Position numbers and translations under genes: made by a program. A DNA stretch of 5,506 bases, from positions 1-5,506 of the forward strand of contig CACXAK010000082.1 of the NCBI GenBank assembly GCA_902765655.1, written 5' to 3'. The notes below the pieces were generated by a model that searched no databases, had not been told where the DNA came from, and saw only the letters and a program-made list of their open reading frames with translations. The stretch is from an uncultured bacterium. Lineage in GTDB: Bacteria; Cyanobacteriota; Vampirovibrionia; Gastranaerophilales; Gastranaerophilaceae. Below, in pieces: positions 4,901-5,506 of this stretch; the first letter of the stretch is position 1; every line of letters begins with the position of its first letter.

Positions 4901-5506
4901 CCATAATTAGAGCAATTAGCATAAATATACCTACAATTATCCAAAATCGTGAGATTCCGGTTCTAATCGGCACGGAATTCATCGATGTTACTTGTGGCTT
5001 TGGCTTTTGAGTTTTTTTAGCAGTAGTTTTTTTCTTTGAACTCTTAGTGGCTTTGTCTTTGGCTTCAATGTATTTTTCTGATAAGGATTTTTTCGATTGG
5101 TTACCTGTTATTAAGAGTTCTGTATCATATCTTAATTTCAGAATTCCGGAATCTTCTTTTTGATAGAATACAGAATAATTTATGCCAGCTTCGAATGCTC
5201 TTTGCAGACATTCAAGTGCTGTTGTTGCATTTTTGGTTACGGACTCAGAGTGAACAGATAAATTTCCTTGTTTTTTTAAAAAATATAAATCATCAATGAA
5301 CTCTTTTTCCTGTTCGCTGTGGTTTGATTTGTCTTTTAAAGTTGCAAGCATTTCATCAAATGTAACTTCATTTGTGCGGTTTGAACCAAGAACTTTTCTG
5401 CATAAATGTTCGCCAAAACGTCTTGTCTGCCCCATACATTGTTCGAAAAATTCTCCTCTGTACAGTCTTTCGGCATCAATTATTATTTCGTATAAATTTT
5501 TATCAA
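4881..5506 (-). CDS. DUF4145-like protein with C-terminal membrane anchor, 5' end outside the window
   Basis: The frame is open from the right window edge to a TGA at 4881-4883; 207 residues are visible. An internal Met (5433-5435) could be taken as the start, but the 23 codons before it (NLYEIIIDAERLYRGEFFEQ region) continue the same helical domain, so the true start lies beyond the edge. The domain at about 1-115 resembles DUF4145: an Arg-rich helix (TRRFGEHLCRKVL), then LKKQGNLSVHS, matching the family's 'GN...H' segment. DUF4145 is related to HEPN folds, but the Rx4-6H RNase motif is not intact here, so nuclease activity is unlikely. A Lys/Pro/Thr-rich linker (about 154-171) follows. The last 21 residues (FWIIVGIF to YVLV) are one hydrophobic helix ending at the C-terminus, indicating a tail-anchored protein facing the cytoplasm. 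Role unknown; the family call is made from motif memory. Confidence 0.75.
   Translation of the reverse strand, partial: DKNLYEIIIDAERLYRGEFFEQCMGQTRRFGEHLCRKVLGSNRTNEVTFDEMLATLKDKSNHSEQEKEFIDDLYFLKKQGNLSVHSESVTKNATTALECLQRAFEAGINYSVFYQKEDSGILKLRYDTELLITGNQSKKSLSEKYIEAKDKATKSSKKKTTAKKTQKPKPQVTSMNSVPIRTGISRFWIIVGIFMLIALIMVIYVLV

Noticed and set aside
5433..5435. ATG as the start of the DUF4145-like gene
   Set aside because: The frame stays open to the window edge and the preceding 23 codons look like the beginning of the same domain.

Overview
The window is AT-rich (roughly one third G+C by eye) and bacterial. It holds eight protein genes on both strands, two of them cut by the window edges. 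The best lineage clue is the ribosomal protein L34 gene: its N-terminus (RTLEGT, then a basic stretch and SGFRARM) resembles cyanobacterial L34 more than the Firmicutes MKRTFQPN type. With the low G+C this suggests a non-photosynthetic relative of Cyanobacteria (Melainabacteria/Vampirovibrionia, for example gut Gastranaerophilales). That is an inference of moderate strength from one short protein; no rRNA is present to settle it.

Left part (1-2440): a 3'-truncated threonine synthase gene (thrC, minus) lies downstream of an iron-sulfur CCG-domain protein of the GlcF/LutA type (minus). A clear intrinsic terminator between them points left and ends only 33 bases before the thrC start codon. Upstream of the Fe-S gene is a 108-base element bounded by a perfect 17-base inverted repeat. 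It accounts for most of the spurious N-terminal extension of that open reading frame.

Middle (2441-3649): a well-translated 96-residue orphan (plus) converges on proC (minus), the last enzyme of proline synthesis. The gap between them is filled by a structured element: a 16-base direct repeat 96 bases apart enclosing several hairpins.

Right part (3650-5506): proC and rpmH diverge from a 94-base promoter region. rpmH (L34) and rnpA (RNase P protein) form the classical pair but are separated by an unusual 99-base spacer with two interleaved perfect inverted repeats (order A-B-A'-B'). rnpA overlaps by one base an uncharacterised gene for a 184-residue protein with a very basic centre. The usual yidD/yidC continuation is absent. 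Instead that gene runs tail to tail, with a 20-base overlap, into a minus-strand gene for a DUF4145-like, C-terminally membrane-anchored protein cut by the window end.

The enzymes are ordinary housekeeping functions (threonine and proline synthesis, translation, tRNA maturation). The less explained material is the three different intergenic repeat elements and the three uncharacterised proteins. I found no CRISPR array, tRNA, rRNA, transposase, phage gene or recognisable defence system.
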